From: Casp-alpha2 sp036337015
Lineage (GTDB): Bacteria; Pseudomonadota; Alphaproteobacteria; Rhodospirillales; Casp-alpha2
Assembly: GCA_036337015.1 (NCBI GenBank)
Contig: JAYZEZ010000002.1
Coordinates: forward strand, 132,826 to 196,825
Length of the DNA: 64,000 nucleotides
Reading direction: 5' to 3'
How positions within the stretch are numbered: position 1 is the first letter of the stretch; each line of letters begins with the position of its first letter. The notes beneath the pieces were generated by a model. That model saw only the letters and a program-made list of their open reading frames with translations. It was not told the origin of the DNA and searched no databases. The position numbers were made by a program, and so were the translations under genes. Shown in pieces: positions 56,411 to 64,000 of the stretch.

Positions 56411-57778
56411 TTATTTTCCAATACAGAAATTTTGAAAGATAAAATCTAAAACATCATCTACATCTACACTGCCTGTAATTCGTCCTAAACACCGAGCGGC
56501 AATTCGTAAATCTTCGGCGGCAAGTTCAGAAGATAAGTCTTTGTTTTTTAAACAACGCTCAAGTGCGTTTCGACAATCTTCCAGGGCCTCACGATGTCTT
56601 GCTCTGGTCAAAGCGGGAGAAGCACTTACATCCATTTTATGTACTATGCGTTTGGTTACAGCATCTATCAGTTCATCTACACCGATTCCTGTTAAGGCTG
56701 AAATAACAAAAGCAGGCTGATTTTTAATCTTAGGTGGTGTATTGGGCTTCTCAAGATCACATTTGTTAATCACAATTAAAGTATTAGAATCGATTAATTC
56801 TAGTGTTTTAGAATCTAGTTTTTGCAAGTTTTTAATATCAAAAACCGCTATTTTTAAATCTGAATTTTCTGCTTTTTTTCTAGCACGCCGAATTCCCTCA
56901 ACTTCGATTGCATCACCACCATCGCGTAGACCCGCTGTGTCGGCAAAAGTAACTGGATAGCCATCCAACATTAAAAATGCTTCTATTACATCACGGGTGG
57001 TTCCAGCTTGTTTTGAAATAATTGAAGCTTCTCGTTTTGCAATAAGATTAAACAAACTAGATTTTCCCGCATTTGGTGGGCCAATAATAGTGACTAAAGC
57101 GCCTTCTCTTAATCTTTCTCCACGCCGTTTATCCTTAAGATGATTGGCAATTTCATTTTCAAGCGATACAATCTCTAGAAAAGCTTTAGACTCTATATCG
57201 TCTGGTAAATCCTCATCTGCAAAATCTATAGACGCCTCACTATGTGCCAACGCTCCTAATAGACGTTGACGCCAAGCATCATAAATTTTACCTAATTCAC
57301 CTTCTAATTGTCTCAAGGCTTGCCGTCTTTGGGCAACCGTCTCAGATTCGATTAAATCAGCTAATCCTTCTGCAGATGTAAGGTCCATCTTACCATTTTC
57401 AAACGCACGGCGTGTAAATTCCCCTGGTTCGGCTATTTGGAAACCATTTATATTCTTTAACGCCTCCATAACACCCGAAATAACGGCTAAACCACCATGA
57501 ATATGGAGTTCTACAACATCTTCCCCTGTAAAACTCGCAGGACTAGGAAACCAAATTACCAGTCCATTATCGAGCACTTCTCCTGTAATTGGATCTTTGA
57601 TCCGAGTTGAAACCGCACGGCGTGGGGATTGAAGACTTAGTTTATAATTTTCTCCCATAAGCCCCAAAAGAGCCTGCTTGGCTTGTGGCCCCGAAACACG
57701 AATAACCGAGATTCCTGCACGGCCACGTGCACTAGATAGTGCAAAAATTGTATGTGAAGCAAAATAAGATGAAATCAT
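56411..57778 (-). CDS. mnmE: tRNA modification GTPase MnmE
   Basis: 455 residues. N-terminal folate-binding domain (TIFALSSARGRAGISVIRVSG, EFTRRAFENGKMDLTSAEGLADLI), GTPase core with G1 GPPNAGKSSLF, DTAG switch and NKCD, and the C-terminal Cys of FCIGK. It partners MnmG in making cmnm5U34. The [2Fe-2S] ferredoxin gene ends eight bases upstream. Confidence 0.97.
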   Translation of the reverse strand: MISSYFASHTIFALSSARGRAGISVIRVSGPQAKQALLGLMGENYKLSLQSPRRAVSTRIKDPITGEVLDNGLVIWFPSPASFTGEDVVELHIHGGLAVISGVMEALKNINGFQIAEPGEFTRRAFENGKMDLTSAEGLADLIESETVAQRRQALRQLEGELGKIYDAWRQRLLGALAHSEASIDFADEDLPDDIESKAFLEIVSLENEIANHLKDKRRGERLREGALVTIIGPPNAGKSSLFNLIAKREASIISKQAGTTRDVIEAFLMLDGYPVTFADTAGLRDGGDAIEVEGIRRARKKAENSDLKIAVFDIKNLQKLDSKTLELIDSNTLIVINKCDLEKPNTPPKIKNQPAFVISALTGIGVDELIDAVTKRIVHKMDVSASPALTRARHREALEDCRNALERCLKNKDLSSELAAEDLRIAARCLGRITGSVDVDDVLDFIFQNFCIGK

Positions 57779-57785
57779 TAATTTT

Positions 57786-58124
57786 TTAAGGAGTGTCCAT
57801 CATAAGCCTTTTTACACGATGTCCATTTTGTATATGAATCTCTAATATTTCGTCTATGTCTTTTTTTGAAGCACAGGTATACCAAATACCTTCAGGATAA
57901 ATTACTAGTGACGGTCCTAATTCACAACGATCTAAACAACCTGCTGAATTTATTCTAACTTTTTTTAGACCCATTTTCTTCGCTTGATTCTTCATATATT
58001 CTCGCAGTTCTGAAGAACCTTTGACATAGCAACAGCCACGTGGGTTAGAATCATCACGTTTATTGGTACAGAAAAAAACGTGATAACTATAATATTGCGT
58101 TTGACCGTTAATGTTATCAGTCAC
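57786..58124 (-). CDS. Thioredoxin-like [2Fe-2S] ferredoxin
   Basis: 112 residues. Cys positions 19, 31/32, 63 and 67 (FFCTNKRDDSNPRGCC and SAGCLDRCELGP) give the ligand pattern of the thioredoxin-like ferredoxins, and LVIYPEGIWYTCAS is conserved. It carries electrons in an unknown reaction. In Alphaproteobacteria it is often near mnmE or moaD-type genes. The 181-base gap upstream shared with ogt holds no other gene. Confidence 0.85.
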   Translation of the reverse strand: MTDNINGQTQYYSYHVFFCTNKRDDSNPRGCCYVKGSSELREYMKNQAKKMGLKKVRINSAGCLDRCELGPSLVIYPEGIWYTCASKKDIDEILEIHIQNGHRVKRLMMDTP

Positions 58125-58305
58125 TTTAATAATAACTCTCTGAATCAGAAAAAATATTTATTTTAATAAAAAGCCTTGTCACTTTTTTAATTTTATTAAT
58201 TAACAAATAGTATCTAGTCACAACAGTAAAAAATAATTCTGAGTATTAAATCATTGCTTTCAACATTATTTACAAGGAAAATATTAATTTATAATAGATC
58301 CCCTT

Positions 58306-58758
58306 ATGGCCTACCTATCTATGAATAGCCCAATTGGTTCTATAACGCTTTTTGAAGATGATGGGGCGATAGTTGCGTTGGAGTGGGGGAAAGGTGACAG
58401 TAGTAATCTACAAAGAAAAACAAATTTGCTTTTAAATGCTAAAAACCAATTAAATGAATATTTTGATGCTAAACGCAAAAAATTCGATTTACCCTTAGCT
58501 CCCATGGGTTCAACTTATCAAAAAAAAATATGGTTTTATTTAAAGCAGATTCAATACGGTAATACAAAAACTTACAAAGAAATTGCAATCATTGCCAATA
58601 GTTCACCAAGAGCGGTAGGTAATGCGTGTGGTCAAAATCCAATACCAATTATCATACCTTGCCATCGAGTGATAAAAACTAATGGTGAACTTGGTGGGTT
58701 CTCGGCAATAGGCGGGATAAAAACTAAGAATTATTTATTATGTTTAGAAAAAGTCTAA
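58306..58758 (+). CDS. ogt: Methylated-DNA-[protein]-cysteine S-methyltransferase
   Basis: 150 residues. The acceptor Cys119 lies in IIIPCHRVI, the DNA-recognition helix in SSPRAVGNACGQNPIP and the GNTKTYKEIA motif precedes it. It removes methyl from O6-methylguanine by a suicide transfer. No Ada regulatory domain is fused. Confidence 0.94.
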   Translation: MAYLSMNSPIGSITLFEDDGAIVALEWGKGDSSNLQRKTNLLLNAKNQLNEYFDAKRKKFDLPLAPMGSTYQKKIWFYLKQIQYGNTKTYKEIAIIANSSPRAVGNACGQNPIPIIIPCHRVIKTNGELGGFSAIGGIKTKNYLLCLEKV

Positions 58759-58808
58759 TTCTATAAATTAATTTAAAATTTAAGTTGTAAAAATAGTTAG
58801 GAAAGAAA

Positions 58809-59783
58809 ATGACGAAAGCTATTCGTATATATGAACATGGTGGGCCAGAGACTCTTAAGTACGAAGATGTCGATTTAGGCGATGTTGGGCCTAATGAAGT
58901 TCGATTGCGTCATAACATTATAGGTTTAAATTATATAGATATTTATCAACGCACTGGGCTTTATCCTATTGGTAATTTGCCAAAAACTCTCGGTATGGAA
59001 GCAGCTGGTATCATTGAAGAGGTGGGTGCAAACATCCAAGACTTTAAAGTTGGAGATCGTGTAGCCTATGCCATGGGGCTAGGCAGCTATTGTGAAGAAC
59101 GTATTTGGGGCACAGAACGTTTAGTTAAGATACCCGATGCCATTGAAGATAAAACAGCAGCTGCAATGCTGCTACAAGGTATGACAGCTTATTATCTGCT
59201 CAATCGTACTTATAAAGTAAGGCCAGGAGATACAATTTTAATTTATGCAGCTGCTGGTGGACTTGGGCTCATTGCCTGTCAATGGGCTAAGTATCTTGGT
59301 GCAACAGTTATTGGATGTGTTGGAACAAAACAAAAGGCTGAGATTGCGAAGGCTCATGGTTGTGACTATCCAATTTTATATCGAGATGAAAACGTTCCTG
59401 AGCGGGTTAAAGAAATAACTAATGGTGAGGGCGTGCCAGTAGTTTATGATTCTATCGGTAAGCAAACCTTAGATGACTCACTTAAAAGCTTGCGGCCATT
59501 CGGTCTTATGGTTTCCTTTGGCAATGCATCAGGCCCATTAGATCCATTCAATATAGCATCTCTTGGCCCTAGTGGATCACTTCATATTACACGTCAAACA
59601 CTTGCAACACATACAGCAACAAGAGATTTATTAAATGAATGTTCTAACGAACTTTTTGATGTAGTGGAGAATGGTCACGTAAAAATTAATATTAACCAAA
59701 CCTATTCACTAGAACAAACGGAACAAGCTCATCGTGATCTTGAAGCACGAAATACCACTGGTTCGACTGTTCTAATACCTTAA
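58809..59783 (+). CDS. NADPH:quinone oxidoreductase, zeta-crystallin type
   Basis: 324 residues of zinc-free medium-chain dehydrogenase. GYNYIDIYQRTGLYP-like NIIGLNYIDIYQRTGLYP at the start, GMEAAGIIEEVG, and the cofactor motif AAAGGLGLIACQWAKYLGA are typical of QorA. No Cys zinc ligands are present. Convergent with rho. Confidence 0.93.
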   Translation: MTKAIRIYEHGGPETLKYEDVDLGDVGPNEVRLRHNIIGLNYIDIYQRTGLYPIGNLPKTLGMEAAGIIEEVGANIQDFKVGDRVAYAMGLGSYCEERIWGTERLVKIPDAIEDKTAAAMLLQGMTAYYLLNRTYKVRPGDTILIYAAAGGLGLIACQWAKYLGATVIGCVGTKQKAEIAKAHGCDYPILYRDENVPERVKEITNGEGVPVVYDSIGKQTLDDSLKSLRPFGLMVSFGNASGPLDPFNIASLGPSGSLHITRQTLATHTATRDLLNECSNELFDVVENGHVKININQTYSLEQTEQAHRDLEARNTTGSTVLIP

Positions 59784-59804
59784 AAATTTTACTTAATTTT
59801 TAAG
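59779..59804. terminator. AT-rich inverted repeat between qor and rho
   Basis: CTTAAAAATT and AATTTTTAAG form a perfect 10-bp inverted repeat around a 6-base loop (TTACTT). It spans the stop codons of two convergent genes, the place expected for a two-way terminator. The stem has only two GC pairs, so termination strength is uncertain. Confidence 0.35.
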
Positions 59805-61056
59805 TATTCATTGAGTCAAAAAAATCAGAATTTGTTTTTGAGTGCTTAAGTTTTTCTAATAAGAAATCCATGGCATCACTTACGCCCATGGGCAAAAGAA
59901 TACGTCGTAAAACCCACATTTTTGATAATGTGGCCTCATCAACCAATAATTCTTCTTTGCGTGTACCAGATTTTGTAATATCGATCGTTGGCCATGTTCG
60001 TCGATCTGATAATTTACGGTCTAAAATAGTTTCAGAGTTGCCTGTACCTTTAAACTCTTCAAATATTACCTCGTCCATGCGAGATCCGGTTTCAATCAAT
60101 GCTGTAGAAATGATTGTTAATGAACCTCCTTCTTCGATGTTACGTGCCGCACCAAAAAAACGTTTTGGGCGCTGCAAAGCATTCGCATCCACACCACCAG
60201 TTAGCACCTTTCCAGACGATGGAACAACGGTGTTATAAGCTCTAGCCAAGCGGGTAATAGAATCCAGTAAAATTACTACATCTCGTTTATGTTCTACTAA
60301 ACGTTTGGCCTTTTCTATAACCATTTCAGCAACTTGAACATGACGAGCTGCTGGTTCATCAAATGTCGAGCTAACAACCTCACCATTAACTGAACGCGAC
60401 ATATCGGTAACTTCTTCAGGGCGCTCATCAATTAAAAGTACAATCAAGTAACATTCAGGATGATTTATAGCTATCGATTGCGCGATGTTTTGTAACATTA
60501 CGGTTTTGCCAGTACGAGGAGGGGCTACAATCAAAGCTCGCTGACCCTTTCCAATAGGACATATTAAATCAATAACTCGGACCGTTTTATCCTTGAGCTC
60601 CGGATTATCCTGTTCCATGATCAATTGTTGATCAGGATAAAGTGGGGTTAGGTTATCAAAATTTATACGATGACGAACATCACCTGGATCGCCAAAATTA
60701 ATTTGGTTTATTTTAAGTAGTGCAAAGTATCGCTCGCCATCTTTAGGTGCGCGAATTTCACCTTCAACAGTATCTCCTGTTCTTAAACCAAAACGACGCA
60801 CTTGACTGGGCGAAACGTATATGTCGTCTGGGCCAGGTAAATAATTTGCCTCTGGACTTCGTAAAAATCCAAAACCATCCTGCAGTACTTCAAGTACCCC
60901 AATACCGAATATAGAAACTTCGTTATCTGCTAATTGTTTCAGGATTGCAAACATCATATCTTGTTTGCGCAGTGAAGACGCATTTTCAATTTTTAATTCT
61001 TCCGCAAATGCTAAAAGAGCCGCGGGAGATTTTTCTTTAAGTTCTTGAAGATTCAT
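59800..61056 (-). CDS. rho: Transcription termination factor Rho
   Basis: 418 residues. N-terminal helical part (LQELKEKSPAALLAFAEELKIENAS), cold-shock-like RNA-binding domain (DGFGFLRSPEANYLPGPDDIYVS), Walker A GKGQRALIVAPPRTGKTVML (with PPRTGKT), Walker B VVILLDSITRLARAYN and the Q/R loops with TGGVDANALQRPKRFFGAARN. A 210-base leader separates it from hemJ. Confidence 0.98.
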   Translation of the reverse strand: MNLQELKEKSPAALLAFAEELKIENASSLRKQDMMFAILKQLADNEVSIFGIGVLEVLQDGFGFLRSPEANYLPGPDDIYVSPSQVRRFGLRTGDTVEGEIRAPKDGERYFALLKINQINFGDPGDVRHRINFDNLTPLYPDQQLIMEQDNPELKDKTVRVIDLICPIGKGQRALIVAPPRTGKTVMLQNIAQSIAINHPECYLIVLLIDERPEEVTDMSRSVNGEVVSSTFDEPAARHVQVAEMVIEKAKRLVEHKRDVVILLDSITRLARAYNTVVPSSGKVLTGGVDANALQRPKRFFGAARNIEEGGSLTIISTALIETGSRMDEVIFEEFKGTGNSETILDRKLSDRRTWPTIDITKSGTRKEELLVDEATLSKMWVLRRILLPMGVSDAMDFLLEKLKHSKTNSDFFDSMNT

Positions 61057-61195
61057 TAGGTAGTTTTCATATTTTATATATTAGATAAATGTTAAAATCT
61101 TTAACTATCACGACTTAATAAGTTTAAAATTAGGGGGAAAGTTTTAATTATAATATTGGGCTGAAAGACCAAATAGCGTGTAAGGATAGGAAGTG

Positions 61196-61214
61196 AAAAA
61201 AAGTCGGAACCGAC
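61196..61214 (-). terminator. Weak intrinsic terminator after hemE-hemH-hemJ
   Basis: On the minus strand GTCGG-TT-CCGAC is followed by seven T. The effective stem is 4-5 bp around a small loop, so it is weak, but it is the only GC-rich hairpin with a T run between hemJ and rho. Confidence 0.35.
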
Positions 61215-61266
61215 AATATTATAAAGCATTAACGAAACTATGTTAAACTGTCAAACGAAGAATACT

Positions 61267-61722
61267 TCAAAATGGTCGCAGTGTAACCAAAATTACAATA
61301 CAAATCATTAAAATTGTTGGAACCTCATTTAAAATACGAAAAAATTTTTTAGATTGGGTATTTTTATTATTAACAAAGTTTTTTTGCCATTTTGCCATAG
61401 CTATGTGGGTGCTTAAAAGACAAAATACCAAAAATAGTTTATAATAAAGCCAATAATCTTGCCAAACATCCTTATTTAAATCTAGTAGTAACACAGCGCC
61501 AAACAAAAAAGAAAAAATCATAGCAGGATTCATAATAAGCTTTAATAACCTTCTCTCCATAATTTTTAAAGTTTCCGACAACTCACTGCCAACTGCGGCA
61601 TCAACATGATAAACAAATAATCGAGGTAAATATAAAAGTCCGGCCATCCAAGCAATTACGCTGATTATATGCAGTGCCTTTATCCAAAGGTAAACGTCAG
61701 GTGTAAGTCCTAACATACTCAT
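61267..61722 (-). CDS. hemJ: Protoporphyrinogen IX oxidase HemJ (oxygen-independent type)
   Basis: 151 residues from ATG 61722, which has GGAGAG just upstream; a longer frame to 61758 would overlap hemH by 25 bases. Four hydrophobic spans, the haem-linked His of IKALHIISVIAWMAGLLYLPRLFVYH, and Lys/Arg of ERRLLKLIMNPAM are the HemJ signature. It oxidises protoporphyrinogen to protoporphyrin in the inner membrane. Follows hemH by 11 bases. Confidence 0.93.
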   Translation of the reverse strand: MSMLGLTPDVYLWIKALHIISVIAWMAGLLYLPRLFVYHVDAAVGSELSETLKIMERRLLKLIMNPAMIFSFLFGAVLLLDLNKDVWQDYWLYYKLFLVFCLLSTHIAMAKWQKNFVNNKNTQSKKFFRILNEVPTILMICIVILVTLRPF

Positions 61723-61733
61723 AACTCTCCAAA

Positions 61734-62795
61734 TCAGATTCTTTCCAAAGGACAACAACTATGTTGAGGCGGGCATTTATGTTGCTCTGCTTGACAATAA
61801 ACTTCATCGGTTGATTTTACACTGGTTTCTATAATCTTTGCCAAACCATTCATAAAATTTTCCTCTATTGATAGAGCTGGCACTCTAATATAAGCCGGAA
61901 TATTAAATATGTCGGCTTTTTCACGATATTCTATATCAAGTTCGACTAAGGTCTCTGAATGTTCTGATACAAATGCAATAGGAACCACAACCACACCAAC
62001 TTTATCTTTTCCTGCTCGGCTTAATTCAAATTCTAATGATGGCTCGATCCATTCTAAGGGCCCAACACGACTTTGATAACACACTGCCCAATCAAAACTT
62101 TTTCTAACGAGCGTTTTTTTCAAGGAATTTACAACAGCCATAGCAGTTTTCTCTATTTGCCATTGATAAGGATCACCATTTTTAATGATTTTTTTTGGTA
62201 AACCGTGGGCGGAAAATAGAATTCTTACAGCTGTTCGATCACCCACTTGTTCTTCAGCACTTTTAAAGGCCGTTTTTACTAATGATGTTAAGCCTTTAAT
62301 ATAATTTTCTTCGCAAGGATAACAACATACCCCGAAAGTTGGTTTTTTTAGTCCTACTGCATTAGCAGCTAGTTTCCAATCCTTTAGGGAAGAACCGGTG
62401 GTTGTTGAAGAAAATTGTGGGTATAAAGGTAACAATATGATTTTATCAGCATTAAATGATTTTACAGACAAGGCTGTACTTTCACTTAAAGGATGCCAAT
62501 AGCGCATTGATATAAAAACCTGAACCTCATCAGCTAAATGTTTAATTTTCTTACTTAAACAAGCCGCCTGAGCTTCTGTTTCTTCAAGTAATGGAGATTT
62601 ACCACCAATATTTTGATAAATTGCTTGAGCAATAGGAGCTCTTCGCCAAGAAATAAATTTGGCTAAAGGAGTTCTTATAAAACCAGGTAAATTAATAATA
62701 GCTCTATCGTTAAATAAATTGAACAGAAAGGGTCTGACAGAAGATAACTGATCAGGTCCACCCAGATTAAAAACGACAACAGCAAGCCTTTTCAT
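61734..62795 (-). CDS. hemH: Ferrochelatase
   Basis: 353 residues from ATG 62795 (MKRLAVVVFNLGGPD), overlapping the hemE stop by one base. Catalytic His in LFSAHGLPKKII, the MRYWHPL motif and VPIAFVSEHSETLVELDIEY with the second His/Glu are present. It inserts Fe2+ into protoporphyrin IX. The C-terminal CPPQHSCC is Cys-rich and could hold an iron-sulphur cluster, as in some ferrochelatases. Confidence 0.96.
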   Translation of the reverse strand: MKRLAVVVFNLGGPDQLSSVRPFLFNLFNDRAIINLPGFIRTPLAKFISWRRAPIAQAIYQNIGGKSPLLEETEAQAACLSKKIKHLADEVQVFISMRYWHPLSESTALSVKSFNADKIILLPLYPQFSSTTTGSSLKDWKLAANAVGLKKPTFGVCCYPCEENYIKGLTSLVKTAFKSAEEQVGDRTAVRILFSAHGLPKKIIKNGDPYQWQIEKTAMAVVNSLKKTLVRKSFDWAVCYQSRVGPLEWIEPSLEFELSRAGKDKVGVVVVPIAFVSEHSETLVELDIEYREKADIFNIPAYIRVPALSIEENFMNGLAKIIETSVKSTDEVYCQAEQHKCPPQHSCCPLERI

Positions 62796-63862
62796 CAAAG
62801 GGATTGAAACTCTGTATCTGGCCACCCTAAAATAAGTTCTGATAAAATGGCAACGTTTTGTGGTGGTGTCTCTGGTAATATTCCATGGCCTAAATTAAAT
62901 ATAAATGGACCATTATTTAGTTTCTTGAGTATTTTTATCGTCTCCATTTTGAGTTTTTTACCTCCAGTAACCAGGGTTTTATTATCTAAATTGCCTTGTA
63001 CGGTGATATAAGGTTGTAAATTTTTAACAATCCAATCTAAAGAATTACTCTTATCTAAACTAATACCATCTATATTTGTTTCCTTAATAAATGTCTTAGT
63101 TAAAGTTCCTGCATTACGTGGAAATACTATAACTGGAATATTAGGATAAACTTTTTTAAATTTTCCTAAAATATTTTGTATAGGATTTACAGAAAATCGA
63201 CAAAAATTTTCTTTTTGTAAAATACCAGACCAACTATCAAATATTTGAATAATTTCAGCTCCGCTATCAACTTGTTTTACTAAATATTCTGCGATTATTT
63301 CTGTAAGCAAATCTATTAAAATTTGAAAGTCCTCAGGCATTTCATTAGCCCATCTTAGAATACGCGTACAATCTGTACCGCCCATTCCTTCGATCATATA
63401 AACAGCTAAAGTAAAAGGTGCACCAGAAAATCCAATAAGAGCAGTTTCTGAGGATATCTCCCGTTTTATAATTGAAATTGTTTCATAAACAGAAGATAGA
63501 TGACTATGAAAGTTTTCACTGGATAAAAGATTAAAATCTTTAACGCTTTGAAGAGGATCCAATAGTGGACCCTTGCCTTCTATAAATTCTACTTTTTGGC
63601 CAAGAGCATCAGGAACAACAAGTATATCGCTAAATAATATTGCAGCATCCATTTTATAGCGTCTTAATGGCTGCAATGTAACTTCTACTGCTAAATCTGG
63701 TGTATAACAAAAATCAAGAAAATTTTTCGATTTTTGTCGAATTTTTCTATACTCTGGTAAATATCTACCAGCTTGCCTCATAAACCAAAATGGAGGTCTT
63801 TTTAATTTTTCCCCATTTAAAGATCGAACTATTAATTTTGAACTTTTCATTTTTAAAGACAT
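62795..63862 (-). CDS. hemE: Uroporphyrinogen decarboxylase
   Basis: 355 residues. RPPFWFMRQAGRYLPEYR near 22-39 is the classic N-terminal motif, followed by AAILFSDILVVPDALG (catalytic Asp), GFSGAPFTLAVYMIEG, IQIFDSWSG and FNLGHGILPETPP. First gene of hemE-hemH-hemJ. In Caulobacter and relatives hemE borders the replication origin. Confidence 0.97.
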   Translation of the reverse strand: MSLKMKSSKLIVRSLNGEKLKRPPFWFMRQAGRYLPEYRKIRQKSKNFLDFCYTPDLAVEVTLQPLRRYKMDAAILFSDILVVPDALGQKVEFIEGKGPLLDPLQSVKDFNLLSSENFHSHLSSVYETISIIKREISSETALIGFSGAPFTLAVYMIEGMGGTDCTRILRWANEMPEDFQILIDLLTEIIAEYLVKQVDSGAEIIQIFDSWSGILQKENFCRFSVNPIQNILGKFKKVYPNIPVIVFPRNAGTLTKTFIKETNIDGISLDKSNSLDWIVKNLQPYITVQGNLDNKTLVTGGKKLKMETIKILKKLNNGPFIFNLGHGILPETPPQNVAILSELILGWPDTEFQSL

Positions 63863-64000
63863 AGAAAAATTTTTTTCAATATTAATACTATCTATAATTA
63901 TTTTATAAGTAAGGTTGTAGTAGATGTTGTTGGTGTAATAATGGGGATTAAATTTAATACAATTTTTTCAAGTAATTTATTAATATTAATTTTTAAATTT
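63863..64000. other. AT-rich region upstream of hemE, no gene seen
   Basis: 138 bases to the window edge, very AT-rich. I find no DnaA box (TTATCCACA type) and no CtrA half-site pair at the correct spacing within it. It holds the hemE promoter and may be the edge of a larger origin region beyond the window. Confidence 0.4.

Noticed and set aside
1..64000. CRISPR arrays, insertion sequences, prophage or toxin-antitoxin genes
   Set aside because: No regularly spaced repeats, transposase, integrase, phage structural or toxin-antitoxin motifs were seen on either strand.

Overview
The window is 64 kb of an AT-rich bacterial chromosome, densely coded and without insertion sequences, prophage or CRISPR. 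Its best taxonomic signal is gene order. The run hemE-hemH-hemJ-rho, then mnmE-mnmG-rsmG-parA-parB, then holA-lptE-leuS with a DUF3576 lipoprotein is the arrangement typical of the origin-proximal region of Alphaproteobacteria. The block hemC-hemD-mitofilin-like-hemY opposite tsaD-gpsA is also alphaproteobacterial. I infer an uncultured, probably aquatic, low-GC relative of Rhodospirillales; no 16S gene is present to confirm this. The hemE end of the window probably faces oriC.

Left part (1-10.6 kb): a 5'-truncated phytanoyl-CoA-dioxygenase-like gene, a short pyruvate kinase lacking the C-terminal domain, and a surface-glycan block. The glycan block holds a UDP-N-acetylhexosamine dehydrogenase, ManC, a NodU/CmcH carbamoyltransferase with its SxtJ and tiny DUF5989 membrane partners, and an O-antigen ligase/polymerase-like protein; rsmB lies among them. 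Then come acs, a Rieske protein, a YciI protein, gpsA and tsaD (10.6-15.4 kb), facing hemC-hemD, a Mic60/mitofilin-like gene and hemY (15.5-19.9 kb).

Middle (19.9-27.2 kb): a polysaccharide deacetylase and an acyltransferase-like gene, a tRNA-Thr(CGT), then a five-gene minus-strand operon. This operon encodes thiamine-diphosphate enzyme alpha and beta subunits, a ColD-type sugar 3-dehydrase carrying His in place of the PLP lysine, an NDP-sugar SDR and a sugar nucleotidyltransferase. It looks like a pathway to an unusual deoxy or branched nucleotide sugar and is the best candidate for something undescribed.

27.3-43.8 kb is mostly metabolic: a BI-1 family protein, a FIST protein, an aldo-keto reductase, an SMP-30 family protein, a fructosamine kinase family protein, a low-Mr tyrosine phosphatase, EgtD, ArgG, a D-threonine-aldolase-like enzyme, a DsbA-like protein, RlmN, GlnRS, an IalB-like secreted protein, a ReAV-type asparaginase, a response regulator lacking the phospho-acceptor Asp, and RibA with a decayed RibB-like half.

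43.9-64 kb is the conserved alphaproteobacterial core: an uncharacterised protein behind a sigma-54-like site, an L,D-transpeptidase, YggS, a ThiE-like protein, a DUF3576 lipoprotein, LeuS, LptE, HolA, ParB/ParA, RsmG, MnmG, MnmE, a [2Fe-2S] ferredoxin, Ogt, a quinone reductase, Rho, HemJ, HemH and HemE. Two parS sites flank mnmG. Functions are assigned by reading motifs; no database search was run.
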